DNA of 64,000 nt from Algoriphagus hitonicola (lineage in GTDB: Bacteria > Bacteroidota > Bacteroidia > Cytophagales > Cyclobacteriaceae), in contig NZ_FOPC01000005.1 of NCBI RefSeq assembly GCF_900113375.1, positions 124,001 to 188,000 of the forward strand, read 5' to 3'. The stretch's first letter is position 1; the number at the start of each line of letters is the position of its first letter. Made by a program: the position numbers and the translations under genes. Under the pieces are notes generated by a model that did not search any database, was not told the origin of the DNA, and saw only the letters and a list, made by a program, of their open reading frames with translations. Of this stretch, positions 61,153 to 64,000 are shown in pieces.

Positions 61153-63579
61153 ATGCTTAGAAACTATCTTAAAATAGCCTATCGCAATCTAGTCAAAAAC
61201 AAAACCTATACCTCAATCAATATTTTTGGATTGACGCTGGGTTTTGTTTGTTGTATTCTCATCATATTATTTGTCAGAGACGAATTTTCTTATGATCAGT
61301 TTATTCCCGAGGAGGATAGGATTTTTCGGGTGGCTTTGGAGCGGATTTATCCAGATCATACCAGTTTTTATGCTGTCATTCCTGACGGTTATTCAGATGT
61401 ATTCGCAGAGGAAATTATTGGTGTAGAGGAGTCAACTCGGATTTTTGGATTAGGAAATACCTTTGTGATTGATATTGACGATCAGCGATTTGATGAGCGG
61501 TATGGAGCTGCGGCCGACTCTAATTTTTTCAATGTTTTCGACTTTGAAATTCTGCACGGAGCATCGCAGCAGGAGGCCTTAGCTAAACCCAATACAGCCG
61601 TCTTGACCCAGTCAGCTGCACGGCGGCTATTCAAATCTGAAAACCCGGTAGGAAAATCGTTTGATGTTTTTGGGCTGGATTTTGAAGTCTCTGCTGTAAT
61701 GGCAGATTTACCGGAAAATTCCCATCTCCAATTAGACTTTTTGTTTGCTTCGGTTTCATTTCCGGGACTTGAGGGGGAGAATTTTACTGGATTTTCTGCA
61801 TTTACTTACCTGAAAATCAATCCGGAGATTAATGCCCTGCAAGTGGAAAATCAAATCCCAGAATTGGTTAATAAATACGCTTCAGGGCAAATCGAGCGGG
61901 AATTGGGAGTTTCATTTGCTGACTATACCACCGCAGGAAATGGCTATCGTTACTTTCTTCAGCCCATTACATCCATTCATCTTCATTCCAATTTGGAAGG
62001 GGAGATGAAACCCAATGGAAATTCCCTTTATGTCTATATCTTCATTTCCATAGCGATTTTCATTCTGGTATTGGCTTGTATCAACTTTATCAATTTGGCC
62101 ACAGCCCGATCTGCCGATCGGGCACGAGAGGTCGGAGTGCGCAAAGCCATGGGCTCGGATAGAAGTCAGATTATTTTACAGTTTTTGTTTGAAGCACTTA
62201 TCCTGACCTTTATTTCCCTTTTGTTGGGGATTTTGCTGGTGAATTTAGCCTTGCCTTTTTTCAACGATCTGGCAGAGAAATCACTTAGGATAGAATTGGA
62301 ATCGGTTCTATATGCCTTGCCATTTTTAATCGGTTTTGGCTTTCTGGTTGGGCTTTTAGCAGGATATTATCCGGCATTTCATATATCCAAGCTGAATACC
62401 ATCAGCATACTCAAGGGCAAACTGGAAGTGAGTGGTGGGAGAAATTGGCTTCGGAATGGATTGGTTGTTTTTCAGTTTGCCATTGCTATCATGCTCATCG
62501 CTGGCACTCTGATCATTCAAGGTCAGGTCAAATTCATTCAATCCACCAGTTTGGGTTTCCAAAAAGAAAATGTACTGGTCGTGGAGCGCTATGGAAACCA
62601 AGAAAAAAGAGAATTTATCAAGGAAGAGTTGGCAAAGATTCCCGGTGTTATTTCGGCCGGGGTATCGAGTAGTCTTCCTGGAAGAGGTACTACTGGCATT
62701 CAATTTACGAAACCTGGCGGAGGCGATGTATTGACTGCTAAAAGTTTTGCAGTGGATGATTATTTTTTCCAAACTATCGGAATTCCTCCGTTGGAAGGTC
62801 GGGTTTTTAATGAAAATTTCAACGATTCGCTTTCCCTGATTTTAAATCGTGAGGCAGGAAAAGTATTTTTTGGAGACCAAGACCCCATCGGACAGAGGCT
62901 AAAAACCAATACAAACCTCGATGGTCAAAACCAAGAGCTGCAGCTGACAATCATCGGAGTAGTGGATAATTTCAATTTTGAATCACTCCATACCCAAGTT
63001 ACTCCACTGGTGATCCTTCACGTGGAAAATCCCATCGGAAATGAAAATTTTCTTTCCCTCAAATTCGATTCCGGTCAGCAGGCAGCTCTGGTAGAAGCTC
63101 TAGAATCCAAGTGGAATCAGCTTTCGGATGGCAGTAACCTTTCCTATTTCTTTCTGGATAATGATCTTGTGCAACTCTACCGAAGTGAACAGGTCTCTGG
63201 CCAGATTCTGGGAGTATTTTCCATTTTGGCGATTGTGATCGCCTGTATTGGATTGTTTGGGTTGGCGGCATATACCGCATTTTTAAAAACAAAGGAAATC
63301 GGTGTCCGGAAAGTTCTAGGCGCCACAGTGGGTAGCATTGTTTTTCTCTTGACTTTGGAATTTGCCAAATTAGTAGGAATCGCCTTTCTTTTTGCAATAC
63401 CTGTAGTTTGGTTTGCGATGGATTCTTGGTTGGAATCCTTTGCCTTCAGAGTGCCTATGAACCCTTTGGTTTTTTTAGCGGCTGGAGGGATTACCCTATC
63501 GATTGCTTTGCTGACGGTAAGTTACCAGGCGATCAGTGCAGCTCTAGTCAATCCAGTAAAAAGTTTAAAATCAGAATAA
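61153..63579 (+). CDS. FtsX/MacB-type ABC permease 4
   Basis: 808 residues. MLRNYLKIAYRNLVKNKTYTSINIFGLTLGFVCCILIILFV is the first TM; periplasmic domain (DEFSYDQFIPEEDRIFRVAL); CINFINLATARSADRAREVGVRKAMGSDRS; middle TM (GLVVFQFAIAIMLIAGTLII); second periplasmic domain with VSSSLPGRGTTGIQF; then CIGLFGLAAYTAFLKTKEIGVRKVLGATVG and VNPVKSLKSE. The family pattern is complete. Only 9 bases separate it from the next permease gene, so those two are cotranscribed. Confidence 0.9.
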   Translation: MLRNYLKIAYRNLVKNKTYTSINIFGLTLGFVCCILIILFVRDEFSYDQFIPEEDRIFRVALERIYPDHTSFYAVIPDGYSDVFAEEIIGVEESTRIFGLGNTFVIDIDDQRFDERYGAAADSNFFNVFDFEILHGASQQEALAKPNTAVLTQSAARRLFKSENPVGKSFDVFGLDFEVSAVMADLPENSHLQLDFLFASVSFPGLEGENFTGFSAFTYLKINPEINALQVENQIPELVNKYASGQIERELGVSFADYTTAGNGYRYFLQPITSIHLHSNLEGEMKPNGNSLYVYIFISIAIFILVLACINFINLATARSADRAREVGVRKAMGSDRSQIILQFLFEALILTFISLLLGILLVNLALPFFNDLAEKSLRIELESVLYALPFLIGFGFLVGLLAGYYPAFHISKLNTISILKGKLEVSGGRNWLRNGLVVFQFAIAIMLIAGTLIIQGQVKFIQSTSLGFQKENVLVVERYGNQEKREFIKEELAKIPGVISAGVSSSLPGRGTTGIQFTKPGGGDVLTAKSFAVDDYFFQTIGIPPLEGRVFNENFNDSLSLILNREAGKVFFGDQDPIGQRLKTNTNLDGQNQELQLTIIGVVDNFNFESLHTQVTPLVILHVENPIGNENFLSLKFDSGQQAALVEALESKWNQLSDGSNLSYFFLDNDLVQLYRSEQVSGQILGVFSILAIVIACIGLFGLAAYTAFLKTKEIGVRKVLGATVGSIVFLLTLEFAKLVGIAFLFAIPVVWFAMDSWLESFAFRVPMNPLVFLAAGGITLSIALLTVSYQAISAALVNPVKSLKSE

Positions 63580-63588
63580 TCTCCAGCC

Positions 63589-64000
63589 ATGCTCAAAAAC
63601 TACTTCAAAATCGTTTTCCGAAATGCACAAAAGCATCCCTTGTATGTCCTGATTAATCTAATCGGTTTGGCCATCGGGATGGCGGTAAGTATCGTGATTT
63701 TACTTTATGTCCAGTTCGAATTAAGCTATGATCGCTTTCATCCGGATGCAGACCGGATTTTTAGGGTTTCCAGAGCATGGTTCAATCCGGATGGGGATAT
63801 CAGCCTACACTTGGGACATACTGCACCTCCTTTTGGGCCCTTGATCAAATCTGATTTTCCGGAGGAAGTAGAATATTCTGCCCGTCTGTTCAATTTTAAT
63901 CCCTTGATCAAATCCGGTGAAAATGCCTTTGAAGAAGAGCGTTTTTTCTTTGCGGATCCGGAAGCATTTGACCTCTTTGGCTGGGAAATAATCGAGGGCG
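63589..64000 (+). CDS. FtsX/MacB-type ABC permease 5 (cut by window end)
   Basis: ATG 63589, open to the window end (137 codons). MLKNYFKIVFRNAQKHPLYV followed by LINLIGLAIGMAVSIVILLYV is the usual first TM, then FELSYDRFHPDADRIFRVS as in the paralogues and the start of the first periplasmic domain. The fifth permease of the array; its C-terminal units lie outside the window. Confidence 0.85.
   Translation, partial: MLKNYFKIVFRNAQKHPLYVLINLIGLAIGMAVSIVILLYVQFELSYDRFHPDADRIFRVSRAWFNPDGDISLHLGHTAPPFGPLIKSDFPEEVEYSARLFNFNPLIKSGENAFEEERFFFADPEAFDLFGWEIIEG

Overview
The window looks like a chromosome segment of a Bacteroidota bacterium, most likely a marine or environmental member of the Cytophagales (Cyclobacteriaceae/Algoriphagus-like). 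The pointers are a giant secreted protein with a gliding-type (CHU_C) type IX secretion C-terminus next to a PorP/SprF protein, an Oar-like TonB receptor, a DUF4221 lipoprotein, arrays of 800-residue FtsX-type permeases, AT-rich intergenic DNA, and starts without Shine-Dalgarno sequences. The taxon is an inference; no rRNA gene is present.

Layout. (1) 1-10.3 kb: polysaccharide-degradation genes, all plus strand and tightly packed: the end of a sulfatase, a double beta-helix pectate-lyase-like protein, a GH36-like alpha-galactosidase, an S1 sulfatase, an SGNH esterase, a GH32 protein with a changed acid/base residue, and a CE15 glucuronoyl esterase. No SusC/SusD pair is visible. (2) 10.7-14.0 kb: a beta-lactamase-fold lipoprotein and a three-gene HipB-HipS-HipT toxin-antitoxin operon behind three evenly spaced palindromic operators. 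(3) 14.6-18.3 kb: a compact five-gene operon of unknown role: a Tat-exported, metallophosphatase-like protein that has lost its metal ligands, three diverged tail-collar (MdpB-like) proteins, and a periplasmic-binding-fold protein without a signal peptide. It is followed by a 2,684-residue secreted protein with 12 MBG repeats and a PorP/SprF protein. (4) 27.9-28.3 kb: a detached tRNA-Pro 3' end, a terminator and a GIY-YIG gene, possibly the edge of an island. (5) 28.7-38.0 kb: class I aldolase, beta-phosphoglucomutase-like HAD protein, trehalose-phosphatase, GH65 phosphorylase, a Ca-type P-ATPase with a long acidic insert, and a NudK-type Nudix hydrolase. (6) 38.2-47.4 kb: two small unknown proteins, an OmpA-like lipoprotein, an Oar-like receptor with an NPP-type phosphodiesterase, a Crp/Fnr regulator and a DUF4221 lipoprotein. 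(7) 47.4-64.0 kb: an NtrY/NtrC-like two-component pair, divergent from an adaptor protein, an ABC ATPase and five FtsX/MacB-type permeases (the last one cut by the window end).

How parts work together. The first block should trim, desulfate and de-esterify a complex, probably sulfated and uronate-containing, glycan outside the cytoplasm. The GH65, beta-PGM and OtsB genes fit an alpha-glucoside phosphorolysis route that feeds glucose 6-phosphate. In the last block the sigma54-type response regulator probably switches on the export genes: several units carry a TGGcay-N5-nTGaa-like element upstream, and two have a GTCCG-N24-CGGAC dyad about 50 bp before it.

The best candidate for an undescribed system is the 14.6-18.3 kb tail-collar operon. 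The best regulatory find is the dyad plus -24/-12 arrangement in the permease block. All functions are read from motifs and layout only; no database search was run.
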